Assembly: GCF_000313935.1 (NCBI RefSeq) | Contig: NZ_AMSS01000072.1 | Location: forward strand, 1-64,000 | Direction of reading: 5' to 3' | From: Acinetobacter sp. WC-141 | Lineage (GTDB): Bacteria; Pseudomonadota; Gammaproteobacteria; Pseudomonadales; Moraxellaceae | DNA: 64,000 bases | Part shown: one piece after another, positions 55,147 through 64,000 of the stretch | Numbering within the stretch: position 1 is the first letter of the stretch | Layout of the letters: the number at the start of each line of letters is the position of its first letter | Made by a program: the position numbers and the translations under genes | Notes under the pieces: model-generated | The model's database searches: none | What the model saw: only the letters and a program-made list of their open reading frames with translations | What the model was told of the DNA's origin: nothing

Positions 55147-55959
55147 TTATTTATCCAGACGTTTAATTAATTCATCTGGTGTTAGATATCCACCCAAGTA
55201 CTCACCATCAACACTATAAATAGCAGGTGTACCATTTACACCCATGTTTAAGCCAAGTTGATATTGCGCTCGAACTGGGTTTTTACACTGGGCAGGAGGG
55301 ATGTTGATGCCTTGTACTGCTTGATTAAAGGCAGCTTTACGATCTGCGCTACACCATACAGCTTCCATGGTCGGCATAAATTGTTCACCGCGTGGCCAAG
55401 CGATATAGCGTACCTCAATACCCTTTTCATTAATTTCGGGTATGTGCTCATGTAGTTTATGGCAATAAGGACAACTTGCATCGGTAAATACATAGATGAC
55501 GTGTTTCGCCTTACCTTTTGCAGGGTAAACAATGAGATCTTCATTTTTTAAAGCGGCAAGATGCTTTTTATTTTCTGATGCTTGAAGATTATCTCCAATA
55601 TTATGAAGTTCTTTATCACCTAATCGGATTACATCACCTTGAATAAGGTATTTACCATCGCTGGTTGTATAAATTGACGTCATCCCTTCAAGATTTACCC
55701 AATATAGATTAGGAACCTCGGTTGGCTTGATATCTAAAATTTTGGCGTTGATATTTGCATTCTTAAATTGTTTTTGCAAAGTTTCAATTAAACGCTGTTT
55801 AGCATTGCGTTCAATAATGGTTGAAGCTTCCCCTGTAGCAGGTGCGGTCGCAGTGAGCGCATCTTCTTTTTGTGGTTTGTTTTCTTTAGAACAAGCACTG
55901 AATAACAGGCTAGAAGCCAACGCACAGGCAAGAAAAAGTTGAGATCGGGTAAAAGACAT
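55147..55959 (-). CDS. dsbC: DsbC-family thiol:disulfide isomerase, possible lipoprotein
   Basis: A 270-residue periplasmic disulfide isomerase. The thioredoxin-like domain holds the active site C163-P-Y-C166 (DASCPYCHK) and a TP cis-proline (NGTPAIY). An N-terminal DsbC/G dimerisation domain (about 45-115) precedes it. The signal sequence ends in a lipobox-like LLFSAC with cysteine 23, followed by charged residues, so this version may be membrane-tethered, whereas E. coli DsbC is soluble. It is monocistronic with its own terminator. Confidence 0.9.
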   Translation of the reverse strand: MSFTRSQLFLACALASSLLFSACSKENKPQKEDALTATAPATGEASTIIERNAKQRLIETLQKQFKNANINAKILDIKPTEVPNLYWVNLEGMTSIYTTSDGKYLIQGDVIRLGDKELHNIGDNLQASENKKHLAALKNEDLIVYPAKGKAKHVIYVFTDASCPYCHKLHEHIPEINEKGIEVRYIAWPRGEQFMPTMEAVWCSADRKAAFNQAVQGINIPPAQCKNPVRAQYQLGLNMGVNGTPAIYSVDGEYLGGYLTPDELIKRLDK

Positions 55960-56105
55960 AGATAACCCTTATTTCATCAGTATTTATAGTCAGAAGCTGC
56001 TAAGCATAACAAAAAATCTAGTGTGTATTGTTAAAACTTTCTTAACCTTTGTGAACGAAATCAAATGATTGTTAGGCTTATTTCAAATAATAAGTTTTAA
56101 ATTTT

Positions 56106-57026
56106 TTAACCTCTAGGGTGATGTTTTTCATGCAATTGTTGCATTCTTACTTGTGCCACATGTGTGTAAATTTGAGTTGTAGATAAATCGCTATGACCCA
56201 ATAACATTTGTACTACACGTAAGTCCGCGCCGTGATTGAGCAGGTGCGTCGCAAAGGCATGACGTAACGTGTGAGGTGAAAGTTCAGCTTGAATATTGGC
56301 TTGTAGTGCATAGCGTTTAATGGCATACCAAAAGTTCTGACGACTCATAATCCCGCCATGTTGGGTTAAAAAAAGATAGTCAGTCGAGCTTTTATAGAGT
56401 TGAGGCCGAGCATTACTCAAATAGCGTTCTACCCACTCACAAGCAAATTGTCCTAATGGGACCAAACGCTCTTTATTGCCTTTACCTGTAACACGTAAAT
56501 AGCCTTGTTTTAAATTAATGAGTTCGAGCCGTAAGTTAAGTAGTTCTGAAACACGTAAGCCGCATGCATACAGCACTTCGAACATTGCTCTGTCACGTAA
56601 ACCAAGTGCTGTATTGATATCTGGTGCTTGAATCAGTGCTTCGACATCTTCTTCAGATAGATCTTTGGGTAATGCTCGTCCAATTTTAGGAGAGTGGTGG
56701 GTTGCTACAGGATTATCGCTTCGTAATTTCTGTTCACGTAAAAATTTGTAAAACTGACGTAGAGCAGATAAGCAGCGGGCAATCGAACGCGGGCTTTTTC
56801 CGACTTTGGTCAACTCAATCAGAACATCCGCAATATCATCACTTGTCCACTCTGGAAGGGCTGTTTTTTTATGAAGTTCGCCGCATTGAATAAGGTCGGA
56901 TAAATAAGCATTTCGTGTATGTGGACTTACTGTCTGGGCAACGAGATAGTCGCGAAAACCTTGTAAAAAGCTTAAATGTTCAGGAATTTGAACAGGGCTT
57001 GGAATACGCGGTTTCTTATTTAACAT
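56106..57026 (-). CDS. xerD: tyrosine recombinase XerD
   Basis: A 306-residue site-specific recombinase that resolves chromosome dimers at dif with XerC. The catalytic set is complete: R158 (CGLRVSE), K182, H252 and R255 (HTLRHAF), H278 (LGHSD), Y287 (IYTHV). The N-terminal SAM-like domain holds the core-binding region. No mobile-element partner or attachment site is nearby, and context is housekeeping. It diverges from feoA. The call XerD rather than XerC rests on overall sequence resemblance. Confidence 0.9.
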   Translation of the reverse strand: MLNKKPRIPSPVQIPEHLSFLQGFRDYLVAQTVSPHTRNAYLSDLIQCGELHKKTALPEWTSDDIADVLIELTKVGKSPRSIARCLSALRQFYKFLREQKLRSDNPVATHHSPKIGRALPKDLSEEDVEALIQAPDINTALGLRDRAMFEVLYACGLRVSELLNLRLELINLKQGYLRVTGKGNKERLVPLGQFACEWVERYLSNARPQLYKSSTDYLFLTQHGGIMSRQNFWYAIKRYALQANIQAELSPHTLRHAFATHLLNHGADLRVVQMLLGHSDLSTTQIYTHVAQVRMQQLHEKHHPRG

Positions 57027-57112
57027 ACACTACATCCTCTAAACCTCTGTACTGTAAAAGAAACTTTAAGGTTTGTCGATTAAACTGAATAAGAAGTGAA
57101 ATTTAACCTTAT

Positions 57113-57142
57113 TTGGTAATTATTCTCATTTATATGTATACT
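57113..57142 (+). promoter_or_regulatory. feo promoter with Fur-box-like sequence
   Basis: TTGGTA (57113-57118) and TATACT (57137-57142) are separated by 18 bp. The interval 57115-57133 matches about 13 of 19 positions of the Fur box GATAATGATAATCATTATC. The implied start near 57149 rules out translation from the ATG at 57134. Confidence 0.55.
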
Positions 57143-57169
57143 AGAAAAAAAGGTTTAGGATCGGATGCG

Positions 57170-57433
57170 GTGCGTTTATCAGCTTTAAAAGTGAAGCAAG
57201 CGGCGACCATCACCAATGTGAATCGGATATCGGTAGAGTCCGAGCAGCAAGATTTGGTCGCAATTCGTTTGGAAAGTCTGGGCTTTGTACCGGGCACACG
57301 AGTGGAAGTGATTACCAAGGGTGTTTTTGGTGGTGATCCGATCTTGATCCAAATAGGCTTTACTCGTTTCGCTTTACGTAAAGCAGAAGCGGAAAAAATC
57401 GAAATTCAAGTAGACGAAGGAGTACCCGCATGA
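57170..57433 (+). CDS. feoA: ferrous iron transport protein FeoA
   Basis: An 87-residue SH3-like cytoplasmic protein that helps FeoB. The core reads RLSALKVKQAATI, then LGFVPGTRVEVI and the late FALRKAEAEKIEI, all standard FeoA. I choose the GTG at 57170: AGGA lies about 9 nt upstream, and the promoter at 57113-57142 would start transcripts after the earlier ATG (57134). The stop overlaps the feoB ATG (ATGA), coupling the two. Confidence 0.88.
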   Translation: MRLSALKVKQAATITNVNRISVESEQQDLVAIRLESLGFVPGTRVEVITKGVFGGDPILIQIGFTRFALRKAEAEKIEIQVDEGVPA

Positions 57434-59283
57434 GTGATGCGTTACGTATTGCCCTTGTGGGAAACCCGAACTGTGGTAAAACCTCTCTTTTTAACCATTT
57501 AACTGGAACTCGACAAAAAGTTGCAAACTATGCGGGCGTAACTGTTGAGCGTAAAGTAGGTCATTTTCAGTTACCTTCAGGTCGAGCAGTGCGTGTACTC
57601 GATTTACCGGGCACATATAGTCTAAATGCAACTAGTCCTGATGAAGTTATTACCCGTGACGTGTGTTTGGGTAAGATTGCAGAAGAAGGGCAGCAAGATG
57701 CCTTTTTATGTGTGGTTGATGCCACTAACTTAAAATTGCATTTAGGATTGGTGCTCGAAATGATCGGGCTAGGCCGTCCGATTTTACTTGTACTGAATAT
57801 GATGGATGAAGCGCGTCGTCGTGGCATCCAAATTAATACTCAAAAGTTATCTCAACGTTTGGGTGTGCCAGTTGTTGAAACAGTTGCTGTTCGCAATGCG
57901 GGTATTGAAAATTTATTACATGCCCTTGATCAAGAAAAATACAGTGTGCCACAAACCGAATTGAGTGGTTTAACTGGGACTCATCATCAAAAAATCGATA
58001 TGATTTTTAAAGATGTTGTTCATTATGTTGAGCAAAACGATAAGCGTACTGATTTTCTAGATCGAATTTTCTTACATCCAGTTTTAGGTCTACTTAGCCT
58101 TGCCCTCATGATGTTTATTGTGTTCCAGGCAGTTTTTGCTTGGGCGGCTCCATTCATGGATGGCATTGAAGGTTTCTTCGGTTGGCTTGGTGAAGTAATA
58201 GGAAGTGTGATTACACAGCCACTCCTGCATAGTCTGGTTGTTGACGGCATTATCGCGGGTGCGGGTGGCGTAGTGGTGTTCTTGCCACAAATTTTAATCT
58301 TGTTCTTCTTCATTTTAGTACTCGAAGAATCGGGTTATTTACCGCGTGCAGCATTCTTGCTTGATAAGTTAATGTTTCAAGCTGGGTTAAGTGGGCGAGC
58401 TTTTATTCCTTTACTTTCAAGCTTTGCCTGTGCAGTACCGGGAATTATGGCGACGCGTAGTATTAGTGACCCTCGTGATCGTTTTACGACCATTATGGTT
58501 GCACCATTAATGACTTGTTCGGCACGTTTGCCAGTATATGCCTTGCTGATTGCTGCATTTATTCCAGAGAAAATGGTCTGGGGTATTTTCAACCTACAAG
58601 GTCTGGTGCTATTCGGTCTGTATATGGCTGGTATTGTGAGTGCGCTTTGTGTTTCATTTTTAATGAAATTCTTCCAAAAAGATAAATCTCAACATGCCTT
58701 GTTACTAGAGCTGCCGAGTTATCGTTTCCCTGATTTAAAAAGTGTGGGCATTGGCTTGCTGGACCGTGCAAAAATCTTCTTGAAACGTGTCGGTGGGATC
58801 ATCTTTGCACTTTCTATTTTGCTGTGGTTTTTGTGTACTTTCCCACAACCACCGGAAGGGGCGACTTTACCTGCTATAGATTATAGTTTTGCCGGTATGC
58901 TCGGACACCTTATTCAACCTTTATTTGCTCCAATTGGTTTTAACTGGCAAATCTGTATTGCTTTGATTCCAGCAATGGCGGCACGTGAAGTTGTGGTTGC
59001 AGCATTAGGTACAGTTTATGCCTTGTCTGCAACGAGTGATGATGCGGTAGCTCAAGGTTTGTCACATCTAATTAGTGCAGATGGCACAGGTTGGTCTTTG
59101 GCAACAGGATTGTCGCTTTTAGTGTGGTTCATTTACGCTCCACATTGTTTGGCTACGTTGGCAACAGTACGACGTGAAACAGGTTCATGGAAACATGTTG
59201 CTGCCATGACTGCATATCTGTTCGGTTTGGCTTATTTGGCATCGTTTGTTACCTATCAAATTGCTTCCCACTATTGGGGTTAA
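57430..59283 (+). CDS. feoB: ferrous iron transporter FeoB
   Basis: A 617-residue inner-membrane Fe2+ importer. An N-terminal G-protein domain has G1 GNPNCGKT (11-18), the G2/switch ANYAGVTVE, G3 DLPGTYSL and G4 NMMDEA (the usual NxxD). A helical GDI region follows, then about eight to ten transmembrane helices with two Gate domains. It is shorter than E. coli FeoB (773 residues) because the C-terminal cytoplasmic extension is absent. It is followed by a small cysteine-rich partner. Confidence 0.95.
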   Translation: MSDALRIALVGNPNCGKTSLFNHLTGTRQKVANYAGVTVERKVGHFQLPSGRAVRVLDLPGTYSLNATSPDEVITRDVCLGKIAEEGQQDAFLCVVDATNLKLHLGLVLEMIGLGRPILLVLNMMDEARRRGIQINTQKLSQRLGVPVVETVAVRNAGIENLLHALDQEKYSVPQTELSGLTGTHHQKIDMIFKDVVHYVEQNDKRTDFLDRIFLHPVLGLLSLALMMFIVFQAVFAWAAPFMDGIEGFFGWLGEVIGSVITQPLLHSLVVDGIIAGAGGVVVFLPQILILFFFILVLEESGYLPRAAFLLDKLMFQAGLSGRAFIPLLSSFACAVPGIMATRSISDPRDRFTTIMVAPLMTCSARLPVYALLIAAFIPEKMVWGIFNLQGLVLFGLYMAGIVSALCVSFLMKFFQKDKSQHALLLELPSYRFPDLKSVGIGLLDRAKIFLKRVGGIIFALSILLWFLCTFPQPPEGATLPAIDYSFAGMLGHLIQPLFAPIGFNWQICIALIPAMAAREVVVAALGTVYALSATSDDAVAQGLSHLISADGTGWSLATGLSLLVWFIYAPHCLATLATVRRETGSWKHVAAMTAYLFGLAYLASFVTYQIASHYWG

Positions 59284-59303
59284 GGCAAGAAAGGAGGTTG
59301 TAT

Positions 59304-59555
59304 ATGATTCAATATCTGATTATTGCGGTTTTAGTGATTTGGAGTGCGGTTGTTGTTTTTAAGAAAGTATTTCCAAAAACAGCAAATTCCGTCTTTTCTT
59401 CACTCTCTGTATTTTGTGAAAAGCAGGGTTGGACAACCTTAGCAACATGGCTTAAACCAAAAATGACCTTTGGTTGTGCTGGTGGTTGTGGTTGTTCAAA
59501 CGAAGATAAACCTACCAATACAGTTCAAGAAATTAAGCCAATCAAATGGCAATAA
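59304..59555 (+). CDS. small membrane protein with Cys/Gly motif, in the feo operon
   Basis: An 83-residue protein: one N-terminal transmembrane helix (about 4-20), a helical middle, then a GCAGGCGCSN cluster near residues 53-62 with three cysteines. This fits the FeoB-associated Cys-rich membrane proteins (DUF6587-like) that take the place of FeoC in many bacteria. The cysteines could bind iron or an Fe-S cluster. A strong AAGGAGG lies 7 nt before the ATG at 59304. It is 20 bp after feoB. Confidence 0.8.
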   Translation: MIQYLIIAVLVIWSAVVVFKKVFPKTANSVFSSLSVFCEKQGWTTLATWLKPKMTFGCAGGCGCSNEDKPTNTVQEIKPIKWQ

Positions 59556-59578
59556 ATTTAGTATTTCCTGTTTCGTTT

Positions 59579-59607
59579 AAAAAGCCATCATATTGATGGC
59601 TTTTTTA
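59579..59607 (+). terminator. feo operon terminator
   Basis: aaaaagccatca-tat-tgatggctttttt hairpin and T-tract. Confidence 0.88.
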
Positions 59608-59646
59608 CGCACTGACACAAAAAAAGATGAATAAAGTTCAAACTGA

Positions 59647-61062
<1,416 letters not shown>

Positions 61063-61086
61063 AGAAAACATGATTAGGAATGTAGT

Positions 61087-62283
61087 ATGGCAGGCTTAGC
61101 TCAGACCACAATCCAGAAAATCAATCATTGGTATGAACGGATATTGCCTAAATGGCCAGCGGAAGTGACGCCACGTAATGTCCTGATTTTCTGTGTCGTT
61201 GCATTATTGTGTATCGGTTCAGTGATGGTGGCGTCTGCTTCGATGCCCTATGCTGAATATATGCATGAAAACCCGTTTCACTATGTGATTCGTCATGGTA
61301 TTTCGATTGTTGCTGCGGCTGTGGTGGCATATTTGACCTATCGGATATCACTCAATACGTGGTTTAAAAATACTTTCCCGCTGTGGCTGTTGACCATGGT
61401 TCTGCTGCTTGCTGCTTTGGTGGTAGGTTCAGAAGTGAACGGTTCTACACGTTGGATTAAGATCGGTGGCTTTACTTTACAGCCAACCGAGGTTGCCAAA
61501 GTCATGATGGCAATCTTTACCGCAGACTATGTTGTGCGCCGTGCCAAAGAGGTTCGTACTCATTGGAAAGGCTTATTACGTTTAAGTGGTGTGATGGCAA
61601 TTACGGTTGGTTTGATTATTGCTGAGCCTGACTTGGGTGCTACGATCGTAATTGTATTGATGATGGTCGGGGTATTCTTTTTATCTGGTGCGCCGCCAAC
61701 ACAGTTCTTAATTATGCTTGGTGCGATTGTAACCGGTATTGTCTTTTTGATTTTGTTTGAGCCGTATCGTTTCCAGCGTTTGATTTCGTTTACTGACCCA
61801 TGGGCAGATCCATTAGGGGTAGGTTACCAGTTATCAAATGCATTAATGGCCTTTGGCCGTGGTGAATGGTTTGGTACAGGCTTAGGGCACAGTGTCCAAA
61901 AGTTATCTTATTTGCCAGAAGCACATACTGACTTTATGTTGGCCGTGTTAGGTGAAGAATTTGGTTTCTTTGGTATTTCGATTGTCATTGGTTTGTCTTT
62001 CTTGATGTTGGCATGCTGTATCAAAATTGGTCATCGTGCATTGAAGCATCATTACCTTCGCGCAGGCTATTTGGCTTACGGTATTAGTATTATTTTCTTG
62101 CTCCAGATCTTGGTAAATGCGGGCATGAATATGGGGCTGATGCCGACTAAAGGTTTGACTCTGCCATTTATTAGTTATGGTGGTACATCTTTAATGATGT
62201 GTGCTGCGATGATTAGCTTGATCTTAAAGATTGATGCTTCAACCCAAGAAGTAAACCCAGAAAGGGAAGAATCAAACTTCTAG
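61087..62283 (+). CDS. ftsW: septal peptidoglycan glycosyltransferase FtsW
   Basis: A 398-residue SEDS protein with ten helices. It polymerises septal glycan with FtsI. Conserved features are SEVNGSTRWIKIGGF, QPTEVAKV, and the catalytic-site EPDLG (the conserved loop aspartate). The last helices carry GLTLPFISYGGTS. AGGAA is 8 nt before ATG. It pairs with murD. Its terminator follows 20 bp later. Confidence 0.95.
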   Translation: MAGLAQTTIQKINHWYERILPKWPAEVTPRNVLIFCVVALLCIGSVMVASASMPYAEYMHENPFHYVIRHGISIVAAAVVAYLTYRISLNTWFKNTFPLWLLTMVLLLAALVVGSEVNGSTRWIKIGGFTLQPTEVAKVMMAIFTADYVVRRAKEVRTHWKGLLRLSGVMAITVGLIIAEPDLGATIVIVLMMVGVFFLSGAPPTQFLIMLGAIVTGIVFLILFEPYRFQRLISFTDPWADPLGVGYQLSNALMAFGRGEWFGTGLGHSVQKLSYLPEAHTDFMLAVLGEEFGFFGISIVIGLSFLMLACCIKIGHRALKHHYLRAGYLAYGISIIFLLQILVNAGMNMGLMPTKGLTLPFISYGGTSLMMCAAMISLILKIDASTQEVNPEREESNF

Positions 62284-62302
62284 TTGAACATTTAGGCATG
62301 AG

Positions 62303-62331
62303 AAAACCCGATTTGATATCGGGTTTTTTTA
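62303..62331. terminator. ftsW terminator, bidirectional
   Basis: aaaacccgat-ttgat-atcgggtttttttatt hairpin with A- and T-tracts; it also ends the gluQ transcript from the other side. Confidence 0.88.
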
Positions 62332-62332
62332 T

Positions 62333-63265
62333 TTATAAGTAGGTTCCGCTGAGCTCTTGTCCATGTGGAATTAAGTCTACATTCCACTGCGCTACCGCTT
62401 GTTTAAGCATTACGTTAGGCTGGTCCAAATCAACGCTAGGTTGCCCTAATGCTTGTATTGCTTGTTGCAGCAATTGAGGCGCTTTAGATAAATCGAGTGC
62501 CTGAGCAAGATTTTGTTTAGAAAGCTTTTGCCCTTGATCATTCATCGCAAGGGGAAGGTGCATATAGCTCAGTTTAGGATAACCTAAGAGCTCACCAAGC
62601 CAGATCTGACGTTCGGTGTTATCTAGTAAGTCTGCGCCCCGAACGACATGGGTGATGCCTTGTAGATAATCATCCACGACGACAGCAAGTTGATAGTTAA
62701 TAATCCCGTCACGACGTTTAAGAACAAAGTCTCCAAGGTCGTGTTGCAGGTTAGAACAATGAAGTCCTTGTAGTCGATCATCGAAACAAATTTGCTGATC
62801 CTGAACTTTTACCCGAATTGCTTGGCCTTGAAAATCGAGATTGAGATCGCGACAAGTCCCTGCATAGATTGCATTTGAACCCAGCATTTTACGCGTACAT
62901 TGACATGCGTAGATAAGACCCTCTTTTTTAAGTTGGTCTAATACACTTTCATAAATATCTAAACGGTTTTTTTGAAAAATAATTTCTGCATCGGGTTCGA
63001 ACTGGAAGGCTTCCAGTGACGTGAGAATATGATCTTCACTGCCCGGATAAATACGAGGGATATCTGTGTCTTCGACACGAACGAGCCATTTGCCTTGGTG
63101 AGCTTTTGCATCACAGTAACTGGCAACGGCAGTAATGAGTGATCCAAAATGCAAAGGGCCGGTTGGCGATGGCGCAAACCGACCTGAGTAGCGAATCAGC
63201 GACACATCGTTTCGCTGATTCGCAAGAGCTGAGCTGTGCTCAGCTAGAAGATTCTCAACAGTCAC
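62333..63265 (-). CDS. gluQ: glutamyl-Q tRNA(Asp) synthetase
   Basis: A 310-residue truncated glutamyl-tRNA synthetase paralogue that puts glutamate on the queuosine at position 34 of tRNA-Asp. The HIGH-like signature is HFGS at 39-42 (FAPSPTGPLHFGSL), and KMSKS is KLSKQN. A zinc site is visible as CQCTRK...CRD. The anticodon-binding domain of GltX is missing, as expected. It lies 2 bp after dksA on the same strand, the classical dksA-gluQ pair. Confidence 0.93.
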   Translation of the reverse strand: MTVENLLAEHSSALANQRNDVSLIRYSGRFAPSPTGPLHFGSLITAVASYCDAKAHQGKWLVRVEDTDIPRIYPGSEDHILTSLEAFQFEPDAEIIFQKNRLDIYESVLDQLKKEGLIYACQCTRKMLGSNAIYAGTCRDLNLDFQGQAIRVKVQDQQICFDDRLQGLHCSNLQHDLGDFVLKRRDGIINYQLAVVVDDYLQGITHVVRGADLLDNTERQIWLGELLGYPKLSYMHLPLAMNDQGQKLSKQNLAQALDLSKAPQLLQQAIQALGQPSVDLDQPNVMLKQAVAQWNVDLIPHGQELSGTYL

Positions 63266-63267
63266 AA

Positions 63268-63804
63268 TTAACCGTTATTTTGCTTCTCTTTGATTTCTGC
63301 TAAAGTTTTGCAATCAATACATAGAGTTGCTGTTGGACGTGCTTCTAAACGACGTAAACCGATTTCGATACCACATGTTTCACAGAAACCGTAGTCTTCG
63401 TTTTTAATTGCTTCCATAGATTGTTCGATTTTACGAATTAATTTACGTTCACGGTCACGTGTACGCAATTCAATTGCAAACTCTTCTTCTTGGGTGGCAC
63501 GGTCATTTACATCTGGCAATGCAGTTGATTCGTCTTGCATCGTATTCAACGTACGATCAACTTCAGACATTAATTCAGCTTTCCATGCTTGCAGAATTTG
63601 TCGGAAATGCTCGAGCTGTCCTTCAGACATGTACTCTTCATTTTTCTTAGGTTGATAAGGTGCAATACCAAATAAACTTGCAGTTGTGCCTATGTCAGAA
63701 GTTTTAGGTTTCACTTTACGTGCACGTTTTGCAGAAGCTTTTTCACCTTCCACTACAACTTCTGTATGTTCATCCAAAACTTGGTTGTGGTTGTCATTCG
63801 CCAT
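63268..63804 (-). CDS. dksA: RNA polymerase-binding transcription factor DksA
   Basis: A 178-residue cofactor that enters the RNA polymerase secondary channel and, with ppGpp, shifts promoter use from rRNA to biosynthesis. The coiled-coil tip DxxDxA appears as DVNDRA. The zinc finger is CETCG ... CIDC. The N-terminal tail (about 30 residues, basic and Ala/Lys-rich) is longer than in E. coli (151 residues total). I start at the ATG at 63804; a GAGGA lies about 11 nt upstream. A longer frame adds eight residues. Confidence 0.94.
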   Translation of the reverse strand: MANDNHNQVLDEHTEVVVEGEKASAKRARKVKPKTSDIGTTASLFGIAPYQPKKNEEYMSEGQLEHFRQILQAWKAELMSEVDRTLNTMQDESTALPDVNDRATQEEEFAIELRTRDRERKLIRKIEQSMEAIKNEDYGFCETCGIEIGLRRLEARPTATLCIDCKTLAEIKEKQNNG

Positions 63805-64000
63805 AATAGGGCATTCCTCATCATACACGTATTATCTATACGCAAAAAATATGGTGATATGCAAGTGTTTTTATAGAAAACCATCGATGGATTTTCCCAT
63901 CGGGTCGTCATCATATAGATTTTTCCTGCAAGATGATAGTCATTCCGCCTCGTAAATATTTTCAAAACGTGTTTACCCTAGTCATAATTGCATATAAGCA

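Noticed and set aside
56106..57026. XerD as integrase of a mobile element
   Set aside because: All catalytic residues fit a housekeeping Xer protein, and there is no tRNA, attachment repeat or cargo nearby.
63881..63890. CCATCGATGG palindrome upstream of dksA
   Set aside because: A 10-bp self-complementary stretch with only rough flanking symmetry; too short to call an operator without conservation data.

Overview
The window is a 64 kb piece of a gammaproteobacterial chromosome that reads throughout as Acinetobacter, most likely the A. calcoaceticus-baumannii complex. Signs of this are the AT-rich sequence, the 5S rRNA, a ParC whose QRDR falls exactly at S84/E88, comM, an OprD/OccAB-type porin, GacA directly upstream of PilS-PilR, and an orphan adenine methyltransferase inside the rib operon. 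This is core genome: I see no insertion sequence, prophage, CRISPR array, tRNA gene or resistance island.

Layout. 1-424: 3' end of an rRNA operon (23S tail, 5S, terminator). 0.5-5 kb: an AAC(2')-like acetyltransferase, cysK, a lytic transglycosylase, and a divergent MerR-controlled cassette (flavodoxin, DUF2938, DUF2798). Directly downstream of that cassette lies a 120-nt structured RNA gene. 5-19 kb: phytase-like lipoprotein, YgiQ, DUF2726, RidA, dinB with a GH25 lysozyme, an MdtD-like exporter, LOG, TerC, YchJ, a TRIC/UPF0126 protein and a NiaP-like carrier. 19-33 kb: parC, fadD, MAPEG, ppa, an OprD porin, a TorF-like porin with a textbook sigma-54 promoter, a MocR-regulated DapA-like/class II aldolase pair, and an intact comM. 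33-39 kb: ubiK, glnK-amtB, nrdR-ribD-methyltransferase-ribE. 39-47 kb: pepA-holC-coiled-coil gene, lptF-lptG, gpmI-ctp. 47-52 kb: gacA-pilS-pilR and pbpG. 52-64 kb: hom-thrC, dsbC, xerD, feoA-feoB-small partner, murD-ftsW, dksA-gluQ.

The most striking observation is the minus-strand RNA at about 3049-3168. It is about 120 nt long, ends in an intrinsic terminator, and carries four CAGGA motifs placed in hairpin loops, two of them in the form ACAGGATGT. It has a TATAAT -10 box. An 18-bp near-palindrome matching the GacA box (TGTAAG-N6-CTTACA) with one mismatch is centred about 64 nt upstream of the inferred start. This is the architecture of RsmX/RsmY/RsmZ, the CsrA-sequestering RNAs switched on by GacA, and gacA itself lies 48 kb away in the same window. 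I do not know of a published description of this RNA in Acinetobacter.

Other regulatory architecture stands out: a MerR promoter with a 19-bp spacer, a perfect 17-bp palindrome over the cysK promoter, a sigma-54 promoter for the TorF porin and a weaker one at glnK, a Fur-box-like sequence that helps decide the feoA start, and a terminator-like hairpin in the hom leader.
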